The notes under the pieces are model-generated. The model was not told the origin of the DNA. It made no database searches and worked only from the letters and a program-made list of their open reading frames with translations. Below are positions 48,893 through 58,295 of a stretch of DNA of 64,000 nucleotides, one piece after another. Origin of the DNA: Holophagae bacterium (GTDB lineage Bacteria > Acidobacteriota > Holophagae > Acanthopleuribacterales > Acanthopleuribacteraceae). The stretch is from positions 42,163-106,162 of the forward strand of contig JAUIFE010000029.1 in NCBI GenBank assembly GCA_030429565.1. Reading direction: 5' to 3'. How positions within the stretch are numbered: the stretch's first letter is position 1; every line of letters begins with the position of its first letter. The position numbers were made by a program, and so were the translations under genes.

Positions 48893-50316
48893 CGTGCCGC
48901 CTCCAGGTTCACCAGTTCCGGCGTCAAGATCGCGAAATGGCCGTAAATCAATTGCCGCAACAGCAGCCGTTTGTAAAAGTGTTCGCCGCGCGCATCACTA
49001 ATCGGTTGCGCTTGGCCGGCAGCCGCCTCGGCCGCCCGGGTAATCAGTTCACTCGAAAGTGTTTGGCCTTCCAATACCGCCGTCACCGCGTCGAGGTACA
49101 TCGGCGTCGGCCCCACGCCGCCCGCCGAGCAATCGGCACGCGTGATGCGGTCACCGTCGAGCTGCAACCGCAGCGCGCTGTTCACAGAAGCAATGTCCAA
49201 ATGCGTGCGTTTGGAGACCTTTTCAAAATTGAACAGGACCTTCCCGCTGGGCGCATTAAAGCGCAGCTCCTGCACCACCTCGCCTGGCAAGCGATCCAAC
49301 GTTTTGTATCCTTTATAAAAAGAACGCAGCGGCACGACGCGCACGCCGTTTTCCCCTTTCAGCACCACCTCGGTCTGGTTGGCCATTAGGAAACAGGTCA
49401 AATCGCCAATCGGCGAGGCGTTGACCAAATTGCCGGCGACCGTACCCATGTTGCGGATCGGCGTCGAGGAAACCAGTTTCATGTAACGCCGCATCTGGGG
49501 AAAAAGCTGATTCATCAGCGGTGAGGAACGCATGTCTTCAGCCGTAGCCGAGCTGCGAATGACGACCTTGTCACCATCGCGGTAAATTTGTTCGCCGTGC
49601 GAGCGATCAAAAACCAGCGTCAGCCGGCGTTGTTGCGCCATGTGTTCGGGTTTTTGCACGAACAGGTCGGTGCCACCACCGACCACCACCGTTTCCTCGG
49701 GTTGGGTCAAGGCTGTCAGGTCGTCGCGCAGTGCCGCCAACCGTTGCGGCACACTGGGAAAATAGGCCGGTAAAAATTGGTGTTCGGCCAGCCACGAAAG
49801 CGCTTCGCCGGCTTGGGCGGGTCGTTCTTGTAGCAGCGCGACCACTTTTTCAGCCGCGCGTTCAATCGACTTGTAACCAGTGCAACGGCAAATGTTACCG
49901 TCGATAGCGGCAATCGCATCTTCCTGAGTTGCTTTACCTTGCGCCAAACAGTAACCGGCAAAAGAAACCACAAACCCAACCGTACAAAAACCGCACTGGG
50001 TGCCGGCCTCGTCAACCATCGCCTGTTGGTAAGGGGTTAAGTCACGCACATTGAGGCCTTCAATGGTGACGATGTGTTTGCCGTGGGCGTTGGCCAGCGG
50101 CATGATGCACGAGGTCATGGACTGGTAGCGCATGGCGCCACCGTCTTCGGGTTCACCGACAAGCACCGTACAGGCGCCGCAATCACCTTCGCGACAGCCA
50201 ATTTTGGTGCCGACCAAGCGTTGATGTTTGCGCAAAAAATCCAGCATAACCGTGCCAGGCGACAGGGTTGCGCTGATCTCGCGGTCGTTGAGCATAAAGC
50301 GAATGGGTTCAAACAT
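48889..50316 (-). CDS. xdhA: Xanthine dehydrogenase, FeS/FAD subunit
   Basis: A 475-residue subunit with two [2Fe-2S] clusters (Cys in GCREGDCGACTVLV plus CGFC and CRCTGY) and a FAD domain (VVGGGTDLFVQ, then SSTPIRNMGTVAGNLVNASPIGD, given here in parts). It passes electrons from the molybdenum subunit to NAD. FeS and FAD domains are fused, as in Rhodobacter-type XdhA. The frame extends to 50433, but the ATG at 50316 with GGGAG is the start. First gene of the operon. Confidence 0.95.
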   Translation of the reverse strand: MFEPIRFMLNDREISATLSPGTVMLDFLRKHQRLVGTKIGCREGDCGACTVLVGEPEDGGAMRYQSMTSCIMPLANAHGKHIVTIEGLNVRDLTPYQQAMVDEAGTQCGFCTVGFVVSFAGYCLAQGKATQEDAIAAIDGNICRCTGYKSIERAAEKVVALLQERPAQAGEALSWLAEHQFLPAYFPSVPQRLAALRDDLTALTQPEETVVVGGGTDLFVQKPEHMAQQRRLTLVFDRSHGEQIYRDGDKVVIRSSATAEDMRSSPLMNQLFPQMRRYMKLVSSTPIRNMGTVAGNLVNASPIGDLTCFLMANQTEVVLKGENGVRVVPLRSFYKGYKTLDRLPGEVVQELRFNAPSGKVLFNFEKVSKRTHLDIASVNSALRLQLDGDRITRADCSAGGVGPTPMYLDAVTAVLEGQTLSSELITRAAEAAAGQAQPISDARGEHFYKRLLLRQLIYGHFAILTPELVNLEAAR

Positions 50317-50582
50317 CGCGGTGAACTCCCTCGTAGACGTTCCGTCAGAAATTCTCACCATTTTCTCACATATTCGAAATGGGTCCCCTAGTTTGCCGCA
50401 AATGCGATGCAGCGGCAAGCGACAACCACCCAAAAAAATCCGTGAATGAAAAGTAGTGCCGCCATTTTACCACTTCCAGGTGCCGGCTTGCGCATCGGCA
50501 GGTGATTCCCACCCATGATTCCAGGAACAAGCCGTCCTTCAGCAGCGACGCCGCCAATACCAGGTGACAGTATTCCCCATCA

Positions 50583-50640
50583 GCATTTTTCCTTCCCAAA
50601 AGCCTTTCACCACAAGAAGGTTTTTGGGAAGGAAAAATGC
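50583..50640. repeat. Perfect 19-bp inverted repeat
   Basis: GCATTTTTCCTTCCCAAAA at 50583-50601 and its exact complement at 50622-50640, with a 20-base loop containing a further CCTT/AAGG pair. The right arm is part of the reading frame of the gene fragment; the left arm lies just outside its stop. Confidence 0.9.
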
Positions 50641-50824
50641 CTTTCGTTTACAGCGGCTTTCGATTCGGCCAAAAGGCCGCGTCGCGTCCGGTCAGCCACC
50701 ACCCTTTCAATTTCGGCATCACGCAACCCCAGTTCAAAAAACCACTTCTTCAACCTGACGGCCACCCTTTCCCCATTCAGCGGCTTGCCCTGCGCAAACC
50801 CAACAAACGAATTAAACCCAACTA
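50607..50824 (-). pseudogene. 3' fragment of an unknown gene
   Basis: An in-frame stretch of about 70 codons ending in TGA at 50607-50609, with no start codon before its upstream edge. The reading is protein-like: GKPLNGERVAVRLKKWF, then a Leu/Glu/Arg-rich helix (DAEIERVVADRTRRGLL), and a closing HFSFPKTFLW. It begins at a GGTGACAGTCAATTTGAAA sequence that recurs near 58690. I do not recognise the family. Probably the end of a gene truncated by a mobile or repeat element. Confidence 0.5.
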
Positions 50825-51439
50825 TTTCAAATTGACTGTCACCACATCTCTACCACATCTCTCTTCGTTTCTTAGCCAAAAAACCTTTGCTCACAGGCGT
50901 TAAGGTTTTGGTAAGCGCCATTGGTCCGGTCGCCTTGACGTTTGCCAAAACGAAATAAGCTAACTAGAAAACCAAACCGCACCGGATTCGAAGGCAAATA
51001 AAGGCACCTTTCAGCTAATTTTTCAGTCCGTTTTTCAGCTAAGGAAACCTGCAACAGCAAAGATTTTTAGTACGATAGGGCTGCTTGAACCAATAAGTAA
51101 AAACACACATGAGCGCATTCATTATTGATCGCCAACAAGACAAGGGTTCCCCGTTCGCTTATCTCGCTTTCGCGAAAATTGGATGCGCCGTTCTCAGTGG
51201 AGAAGCACCTCGCGGGCTCAGGATTTCCCTGTATCCCACCAAGTAGCCTGATCCAATCCTTGCGACTCTGCCCACTCGCGGCCGACACCTTCCTGCCGCA
51301 CCCGGGCAAGCCTTCGCTTGCCCTGATTCTGTTTCGCCAACCTGTTTTCATTCCAAATCGCGCCCGCTTTTTCACCGGGATTTCTGCTGGGTACCGGCAA
51401 CAAATGTTTGGGAGCCATGCGGGCAAATAAAGGACATCG

Positions 51440-53176
51440 ATGATGAACCACGTTCACACCACCCGTTGCGGTTTTCAGGCGAGGCCTTATATCGCCGCCA
51501 TGCTGTGCTTGCTTTTGACCGGCCCGTTCCTTTTCGGCCAACCCGCAGCCGATTTCGAAACACGCCAAGCGGCATTTCGCCAAGCGGCGTTGACCAACCT
51601 CAACAACCACAGTCTTCCCGTCCAGGCCTACGAAGGCTTGCCGCTCAGCGAGGTGCATCTGAACGACCTGATGAACGGCATGCTGGAACGCGAAACCTCG
51701 GATTTCGTCCTGGTGGTTTTGATGCGCATCCTTTGTTTGACCGACGCTTACGACGACCGCATTCTCCCCGTCATCACCCAACTGCCGTTTTGGTTGCGGG
51801 AAAACGAAGACCTGCGCGTGTACTGGTCGGAAAACCACATGATTATGTGGATGTCCTCCGACTGGCTGATGGCGGAACGCTTCGATTGGACGGTCGACGA
51901 CGACCTGCGCAAGCGCCTGGTCCACTACCTCAACCTCAAAATCGAATACGGCTACTACGAATTTTTCTCCTCGGTCTATTTCCCTTACACACTCAGCGGC
52001 CTGCTCAACCTCGCCGATTTCTCGCAAGACATGGAGATCGCCGCCCTCGCGAACAGCGCCGCCCAGCGCTTATTACGCGACGTGCTTTTGCTGGTCAACG
52101 ACCAAGGCGCCTTTTTTCCCGCCGCCGGCCGCAACTACGTCGGCAAGTACACCTCGGCGCTGGACCAAAACCACGACAAGGTGAACTATCTGCTGACCGG
52201 CCACGGCCAGGCACCGACCAATGCCTCGCATGCAAGCGCCTTTCTGGCGACCTCTTCCGTGGATTTCAGCGACGTTGTCGCGTCATGGCGCTCGCACGTC
52301 AATCAATCGATCACGCTCGGTCACCCGCTGGCCCAGGTCGATCAGCTTCACGCCGACCAAAACGACATCGACAAAGTCATCTTCCAATGGAGCGCGGGCG
52401 GGTACTTCCATCCTGATTTGGCCGAAGAGACCCTGTGGATGCTGGAAGAGCTCAACCTATGGGAACACCACGATTTCAACGATTTCGCGGGCTTCGAAGG
52501 CTTCCCGGCATGGGTCGCCTCAACCGGTTCGGTTATCTTGGCCTCCATCACACGCAGCTCAGTGTTAACCGGCGTGAATATCGACATCTACAAAGACGGC
52601 CAAGTCTCGCTGACCTCGGCACAAAATTACTGGAGCGGTCGCTTGGGTTACCAACAGTTTCCCTGGGTTGCTTCCACCGGAACCATCGCCGTGTGGACGC
52701 AATCGGGCGAGGTGAAAGCAAATTGGGCCGACCGCAACAGCACCAACGCCAACACCCATCTCCCCTACATTCAGCAAAACGACAACGTCGCGCTGATTAT
52801 GTATCAGCGCAATGGTGACCTGCCCCTGTTCGGGTTCGACGAAACAGACGTGGCGCTGTACTGGCCGGAAGACCGCTTCGACGAAACACGACAACAGGGC
52901 CGGTGGGTCCTGGGCCGTGAAAATGACGGTTACGTCGCAGTTTACCGACACTGCGACACGATCATCAACGGCCACATCGCCTGCGATGATGAGCGCGGCC
53001 AAACCTGGGCGGTGGTGGTCGGGAACCGCCAAAGCCACGGCAGTTTCGACGCCTTCGAAGCAATGATCGGTGCCGCCCAGGTCCGCGAAACCTGGCGCTG
53101 GGACTGGCGCAAGTTCACCTTTCAATATGTGGCGCGGCTCCAGGTCGACGGAAAAACCATAGAGAAGACCTGGTAA
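51440..53176 (+). CDS. Large secreted protein, possibly alpha/alpha-toroid plus beta-sandwich
   Basis: A 578-residue exported protein with a long signal peptide (hydrophobic about residues 18-34). The first half is helical with aromatic motifs, notably YWSENHMIMWMSSDWL near residue 130. The second half is strand-rich with many Trp and Thr (WSGRLGYQQFPWVASTG, WTQSGEVKANWADR). That two-part build recalls polysaccharide lyases and related toroid-fold enzymes, but no catalytic set is certain, so function is left open. Start at 51440 with AAAGGA; a second ATG follows directly. It is convergent with the Rhs/immunity pair. Confidence 0.65.
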   Translation: MMNHVHTTRCGFQARPYIAAMLCLLLTGPFLFGQPAADFETRQAAFRQAALTNLNNHSLPVQAYEGLPLSEVHLNDLMNGMLERETSDFVLVVLMRILCLTDAYDDRILPVITQLPFWLRENEDLRVYWSENHMIMWMSSDWLMAERFDWTVDDDLRKRLVHYLNLKIEYGYYEFFSSVYFPYTLSGLLNLADFSQDMEIAALANSAAQRLLRDVLLLVNDQGAFFPAAGRNYVGKYTSALDQNHDKVNYLLTGHGQAPTNASHASAFLATSSVDFSDVVASWRSHVNQSITLGHPLAQVDQLHADQNDIDKVIFQWSAGGYFHPDLAEETLWMLEELNLWEHHDFNDFAGFEGFPAWVASTGSVILASITRSSVLTGVNIDIYKDGQVSLTSAQNYWSGRLGYQQFPWVASTGTIAVWTQSGEVKANWADRNSTNANTHLPYIQQNDNVALIMYQRNGDLPLFGFDETDVALYWPEDRFDETRQQGRWVLGRENDGYVAVYRHCDTIINGHIACDDERGQTWAVVVGNRQSHGSFDAFEAMIGAAQVRETWRWDWRKFTFQYVARLQVDGKTIEKTW

Positions 53177-53240
53177 TAGCAGTGCTCCGGCATGGGTTGG
53201 ACAAAAACCCAACGCTTGGCCGGAGCACTATCTGCCAGGT
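53169..53240. repeat. Nested palindrome between convergent genes
   Basis: Three nested inverted pairs: ACCTGG/CCAGGT (53169-53174, 53235-53240), a perfect 11-bp AGTGCTCCGGC/GCCGGAGCACT (53181-53191, 53219-53229), and an inner GGGTT/AACCC. No T-tract, so a factor-independent terminator is uncertain, but it separates two convergent genes. Confidence 0.75.
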
Positions 53241-53268
53241 ACCAATCCCAGCGGTCTGCCATGAGGAT

Positions 53269-53691
53269 CTAATCGCTGTTGACCCAGGTAAGCACGCCTT
53301 GCTTGCCGGCCGGCCCTTGGTAAACGCTGTACTCGCTGGAGGCAAGCGTCACGTGCACCCAGGCTTCGTGGCTTTCTTCGAGTTTGGCGCGGTCCACCAA
53401 AATACCTTCCGAGAAGTTGTGACGCGTCAGGATGGCGTCGACTTGGTCGGCCAGTTCCGGGGTCAAGCCACGATGACCGCGCCAAGCCAGGGACTCCAGG
53501 GCGGCCATGTTGCCGTCGTTGTAATTCTCGGGCAGGTGGTCGGTATCAAGCGGTAGGAACACGCCTTCCATTTCCGGCTGAAAGCAGGCGTGGCCGCCGG
53601 TTTGATTGCTGTAAATCACCCCACTGGGGTGCTTGACGATGACGCCCACCCCGTTGAGGTTGTAAAGGCTGAAATGCAGTGGTTCGGTCAC
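53269..53691 (-). CDS. Putative immunity protein, DUF6210-like
   Basis: A 140-residue acidic cytoplasmic protein. The GVIYSNQTGGHACFQPEMEG region near residues 24-43 resembles the DUF6210 family, which I recall as occurring beside polymorphic toxins. The start is a GTG 2 bases after the Rhs stop codon, with GGAG seven bases before it, so it is translated together with the toxin gene. Position and size make it the likely antidote of the Rhs C-terminal toxin. The family call is from memory of the motif and is not certain. Confidence 0.7.
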   Translation of the reverse strand: MTEPLHFSLYNLNGVGVIVKHPSGVIYSNQTGGHACFQPEMEGVFLPLDTDHLPENYNDGNMAALESLAWRGHRGLTPELADQVDAILTRHNFSEGILVDRAKLEESHEAWVHVTLASSEYSVYQGPAGKQGVLTWVNSD

Positions 53692-53693
53692 GG

Positions 53694-56600
53694 TTAAGCT
53701 CCAATAAATGAGAAGGGTTGGTGCACGTAGACGTCCAGAACAACGGCCCCGTCTTTTTGGAAGCCGCGATCCGCCGCCGAGGCTGGGAACTTCTTGTCAC
53801 TGGTGATGGTGGTAATGCCCATTTTGTCGCCCGTCCCAAACACGTTTTGGTCGGGCGGCTTAATGCGCTTGGTCGGCTTGAGGTTCATGACGCGGTCCGA
53901 GGGATCGTCGGGAATCACGGTCACGCGGTCCAGGAACTTCTTGCCGCGCGCTTTTTCCTTGGCGCCCCCCAATCGGCCCAACGCTTCGGAGAACTCGTCG
54001 TGGGCGGTTTGCGTCATCACCATCTCTTTGTCTTTCACAAAGGCCTTAATTTCGTGGCGAACCGGCGAATCTTGCGCCACCACGGCGCGCGCGGTGCCCG
54101 CATCCACGTTCACTTTCTCTTTACAGGTCAAACCCAGCGGGTCGGTCCAGTTGACGGGATTGGGCGCGTAAGCGTAGGCGTTCATGCCGCCCAGTAAGCT
54201 CAGCGGATCCTGGTGAATAAAACGCCCCAACTCAGGATCGTAATAACGGTAGCGGTTATAGTGCAGCCCGGTTTCATCATCATAGTATTGCCCAGGGAAC
54301 CGCAGCGGGTTATCCACCTGCTCGACCAAGTAACGATGAACCCCGCCATAAGCGAGATATTGGGCGGCCCAAACACAGTTCCCGTCGTCGTCGGTCAACT
54401 CCTGCGGCGTGCCGAGGTGATCGTTGTGGTAGTAATAGAACCGATCACCATCGATCATCGCCAGCGGCGTTTCGCCGTTTTGCTCGTAAACAAAGGTTTT
54501 CCAATGGCCGCCGTCCTGTGATTCAGCAATCATGGCGTGTTGGTCCCAGAGGAACGCCGTGACCCTTTGCCCCTTGCGTTTGCTGACGCGGCGGCCCAAT
54601 GCGTCGTAGGCGTATTCGGTCACCAACCCGTCGCGTTCGACACGACGCAACTGGTTATCGGGCCCGTAAGTAAACTGCAGACGCTCCTGTTGGGCGGGAT
54701 CGTGGCGTTCGGTGAGATTGCCACGACTGTCGTACTGGTAACGCTTCCCCTTAAAGGCGCGAATGCGGTTACCCACAACCGGCTCGGCAACGGCCGGGTC
54801 AATCGGGTTACCAGTGGGGTCGAAGTAAAACTGTTGCTCGACGTTGCCCAAGACTTGTTTTAACTGTTTGCGCGGATCGTACTGGAAGCGGCTTTTGCCG
54901 CGCATTTGGTCGTCGACCTCGGTCAAAGCACCGGCCGGATCATAGGCGTAACGACGCTGCGAAACCGGGCCGGCGTCTTTGCCACGACGGTTAAATACCT
55001 GAATCCGCTGCAACCGACCGTTGATATCAAAATCGTTGTGCTCTTCGAGTTGGTTACCCAATTGCCGCACCCGCTCACGACCGTTGCCGTCGTATTCGCT
55101 GAGCGCCAGCAGGCGGTCATCCAGCCAAGTGCCGATGCGCGTACCCGCCGCGTCATTTTGGTAGCGCAGGGTTGGTCCGGTCGGAAGTTTGAAATCAAGG
55201 CGATTCCCGACCGCGTCAAAAGTATGGCTGGAAACGTAATTGTCCTGCCATTCCTCAATCATGCGGCCCAGCGGATCGTAGATGAACCGCAAGCGACGAT
55301 GGTCGTTGTCGGCCTTAATCAATTTACCGGCCGCGTCGTAAGCATATTCGGTGACATCCGGTGCGCCGCCGTTGGCATCACGGCTCACTTTGCGCAGCAA
55401 GGCACCCACCGCGTCGCGCTCGAAGGTGGTCACAAAACCATCTTCACGATGACTTACCAGGAACCCGTCGGCATCGTAATCGTAGTATTGCGTGCGGCCG
55501 TCAAAGCCAATTTCTTGGATGACCCGTTCGTTGGCGTCGTAAATGATTTGGTGGCGCTCACCGCGTTCGTTGACCAACGCCGTCATGTTGCGTTCACGAT
55601 CGTATTCGTAACAAACAACGGATCCATCGGCGTTAATGCGTTTGGTGATTTGATTGAGGCCGTCGGCATATTCCAGGCGGGTGACGTTGCCGTTTTCATC
55701 AACGATGCGGTTGATCAAATCGTTGCTGTGGTAACCGAAGGTTTTGGCGGTGCCGTCAGGGTAGGTCACACAAGTTAGCCGGCCGACGGCGTCGTAACTG
55801 TAACGGGTCAGCGCGTCGCCGTGCTGCATGGCGACGACGCGACCCAAATCGTCGTAGTCATAATCGATGGTTTGCCGGTCGGGATAAACTTCGCGCACCA
55901 ATTCACCGCGCGCATTCCACGCCAGAACCATGGTCGTGCCGTCGGCGCGGGTCAGCTTCGCCGGTAAACCCTGCTCGTTGTACTCAATGGTCGAGCGATT
56001 GCCGCAAGGATCAACGGTGGCCACCACCTGGCGGCTGTCATTGTAAATGCGACGCCAGACGCGACCCAACTGATCCGTGAAATGGGTGGGATCGCCGGTC
56101 TCGTTGTAAGCCATGGTCGTCAGGGCACCATTGGCATTGGTTTTCTGCAAAATGCGGCCAAATTCATCGTAGCGAATATCGTGGGTGGCGCCGCTGGGTT
56201 TGGTGGTTTTGGTTACCGCCCCTAAAGCATTGCGTTCATAACGAGTTTCAGCGCCGGTTGGGTCGGTTTCGCCGATAATTTGGCCCAGTTCATTGTAGTG
56301 GTACTGAATGGTGTGGCCGCGACTGTCGGTAATTTCGCTACGCTGTTGCTCCGGGAACCAGGCAAAACGAACATCGTAGTTGCCGTCGTCGCCCCAGTTG
56401 TGCAAACAACGCGCTTGGGTGTCGTAGCGATCCCACTCGAAGTAGTAGCTAAAACCGGTGCGCAAGGTACGTTGAACCAAGACGTGGTTGCGGTAGCGAT
56501 AGCGCTCACCCAGCTCAAGCGCATCGTGGTTGGCCACCAAATCGCGCGCATCATTGTAGGTGTAGGTCATGACCCCGTGCTCTTGCTCTTGGCGACCGTC

Positions 56601-58295
56601 CAAGAACCCCAAGCGCTCGATCAGGTTTGCCGACGACCAATGGAACACCAACGCGCGTCCGCATTGGGTGGTCAAGCGGTCCAAGCGACCGTTTCGGTAG
56701 GAAAGCAGGACCTCAGCGCCGTCACTTTTGCGATAAGCACGCAAACGCCAGGCGCCGGCGCCTTTTTCAAAGACACGTTGCAACCCGGTGTTGTTTTCCA
56801 GAATCAGCGTCGCCTCATTGGGCCGGGTCATCAAAAGCTGTTCGTGGGCCTGACCCACGGTTTCACCGACGGCCGGTAACGGCAGGTGCACCTGGCGGGC
56901 CTCGTCAGTGTGATAAACCACGCCGTTTTCTTCCTGGGTCAGCGTTTCACAGCCGGTGTAAGTCCAACCCACGCCCAGACCGGTTTGGTTGTCGTGACCG
57001 GTGCGATAGGTGCGTTCAAAGGCCAGCGGCAAGCGACCGGGTAGCTGGAAGTCGGTAAACTGCAGCAATTCCTCGCCGGTGACCATGCTGATCGGGCAAC
57101 CGCCGGTACAGGTTTCTTTGATCTTGGCACTGGGCAGGCCGTTTTTCACCTTGGAAGCCGCGTTGTCGACCTTGGACACCACTTTTTTCCCACCCTTGAG
57201 CATCGCTTTGCCCAGGCCGGTTTTTTTGGCGTATTTGGCGGCGGTGGCCGCCGCGCCGGCGCCGGGGATCATGGCGGCGGCGGAAAGGGCGGCATCGGCA
57301 TAATTGCCCTCGGCCAAGTAAATTAAGGCGTTGAGGCCGTCGGCTACTTCGCCCAAACCGGGAATTAAACCCACCACATCCAGCGTGGTGTGCACGATGT
57401 CGGACAGCGACATGTTGGCAACGGCGTTGGTCAAACTCGACCACCAGCCGCCTTCCTCCTCGGTTTCAGGCGCAGCCGGTGGGTTGGTCTCGCCTTGAAT
57501 CGAACCGTCGGCCCCAATCGTCGGACCGGCGGGCGCGGCCGGACCTGCAACAGCACCACTGTCGCCACCGAGATAACCTTGACCGGAGCCGGAACCCGCA
57601 CCGGCACCCGCACCAGAGCTGGAACCACCGCCACCACCGCCGGCAGCGGCAGCGTCGCCGGATTCGTTCAGTAAATCAAGCGGGAAAAAGACACGGCCGT
57701 GACACAGGTTGGCAACCGCTTGCCAGAACGCTTCGCCACACAACAAACCGGTGCGCGGCACGGGGTTTTGGTGTTCCGGTGGAAGCTCAACGCCGTAAGC
57801 GCGAATCATTTCCATCAAATCCCACCACTCGAACGACCCGCCAAACCACTGCTGTGGTGCGTTACCTACATGGGTGAAATAAAACTCGGCCGAAACAATG
57901 ACGCTGTTAAACAGTTTGTCCGGACGCACGGAACGCGCGTATTCGGTCACCAAATTGTGGTTCGTCCCCAAGCTATTGTGCAACTGTTCACCGTATTGCA
58001 GGACAAAGCCGGGATTTTCGCTAAGCAACACTTCCAAACGCTGCTTCTCCAGCAAAAGCTGCTTGCGAATTAGGCCGTCGGTAAACTCGGAATCGAGCAA
58101 GTTGCCTGATGCGTGCGCTATATCGCCGGGATTGTTGCGCATCGCCTTGAACCAACGCTGAACGGTGTCAAGTGCGGTTGTCGCGTGACTGTACAGCGGA
58201 AAAAGATCGGGAACCGCATGCTGGTAAAAAAGATTCTTGTGTCGGAAAAACTTATTGCGAAGAAACGCGTCGCGGGGAGGTGACGAAAACTTCAT
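53694..58295 (-). CDS. Rhs-repeat protein with C-terminal PIN-like toxin domain
   Basis: A 1533-residue polymorphic toxin. Regions in order: an unrecognised N-terminal domain (1-210); a Gly/Ser/Ala linker (213-270); a hydrophobic helical pretoxin-like segment (about 285-365, DVVGLIPGLGEVADG); a DUF6531-type start (GGCPISMVTGEELL); about 850 residues of YD repeats (YDYDDLGR type) forming the Rhs shell; the core box ending at PVNWTDPLGL; and a 144-residue variable tip (1390-1533). The tip has acidic residues Asp1398, Glu1434, Asp1490 and Asp1500 in a pattern like PIN ribonucleases (VNVDAG, TAHDEF, GTGD, TITSDKKF). The immunity gene follows by 2 bases. No PAAR, VgrG or export gene is in the window, so the delivery route is unknown. 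Confidence 0.93.
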   Translation of the reverse strand: MKFSSPPRDAFLRNKFFRHKNLFYQHAVPDLFPLYSHATTALDTVQRWFKAMRNNPGDIAHASGNLLDSEFTDGLIRKQLLLEKQRLEVLLSENPGFVLQYGEQLHNSLGTNHNLVTEYARSVRPDKLFNSVIVSAEFYFTHVGNAPQQWFGGSFEWWDLMEMIRAYGVELPPEHQNPVPRTGLLCGEAFWQAVANLCHGRVFFPLDLLNESGDAAAAGGGGGGSSSGAGAGAGSGSGQGYLGGDSGAVAGPAAPAGPTIGADGSIQGETNPPAAPETEEEGGWWSSLTNAVANMSLSDIVHTTLDVVGLIPGLGEVADGLNALIYLAEGNYADAALSAAAMIPGAGAAATAAKYAKKTGLGKAMLKGGKKVVSKVDNAASKVKNGLPSAKIKETCTGGCPISMVTGEELLQFTDFQLPGRLPLAFERTYRTGHDNQTGLGVGWTYTGCETLTQEENGVVYHTDEARQVHLPLPAVGETVGQAHEQLLMTRPNEATLILENNTGLQRVFEKGAGAWRLRAYRKSDGAEVLLSYRNGRLDRLTTQCGRALVFHWSSANLIERLGFLDGRQEQEHGVMTYTYNDARDLVANHDALELGERYRYRNHVLVQRTLRTGFSYYFEWDRYDTQARCLHNWGDDGNYDVRFAWFPEQQRSEITDSRGHTIQYHYNELGQIIGETDPTGAETRYERNALGAVTKTTKPSGATHDIRYDEFGRILQKTNANGALTTMAYNETGDPTHFTDQLGRVWRRIYNDSRQVVATVDPCGNRSTIEYNEQGLPAKLTRADGTTMVLAWNARGELVREVYPDRQTIDYDYDDLGRVVAMQHGDALTRYSYDAVGRLTCVTYPDGTAKTFGYHSNDLINRIVDENGNVTRLEYADGLNQITKRINADGSVVCYEYDRERNMTALVNERGERHQIIYDANERVIQEIGFDGRTQYYDYDADGFLVSHREDGFVTTFERDAVGALLRKVSRDANGGAPDVTEYAYDAAGKLIKADNDHRRLRFIYDPLGRMIEEWQDNYVSSHTFDAVGNRLDFKLPTGPTLRYQNDAAGTRIGTWLDDRLLALSEYDGNGRERVRQLGNQLEEHNDFDINGRLQRIQVFNRRGKDAGPVSQRRYAYDPAGALTEVDDQMRGKSRFQYDPRKQLKQVLGNVEQQFYFDPTGNPIDPAVAEPVVGNRIRAFKGKRYQYDSRGNLTERHDPAQQERLQFTYGPDNQLRRVERDGLVTEYAYDALGRRVSKRKGQRVTAFLWDQHAMIAESQDGGHWKTFVYEQNGETPLAMIDGDRFYYYHNDHLGTPQELTDDDGNCVWAAQYLAYGGVHRYLVEQVDNPLRFPGQYYDDETGLHYNRYRYYDPELGRFIHQDPLSLLGGMNAYAYAPNPVNWTDPLGLTCKEKVNVDAGTARAVVAQDSPVRHEIKAFVKDKEMVMTQTAHDEFSEALGRLGGAKEKARGKKFLDRVTVIPDDPSDRVMNLKPTKRIKPPDQNVFGTGDKMGITTITSDKKFPASAADRGFQKDGAVVLDVYVHQPFSFIGA

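Larger units (their letters stand above)
50317..51439. other. Gene-poor region with gene fragment and inverted repeat
   Basis: 1.1 kb between xdhA and the next intact gene. It holds a truncated coding fragment (50607-50824), a 19-bp inverted repeat (50583-50640) and a GACTGTCACC motif (50834-50843). The part 50850-51439 has only overlapping short frames on both strands that do not look real. Confidence 0.5.
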
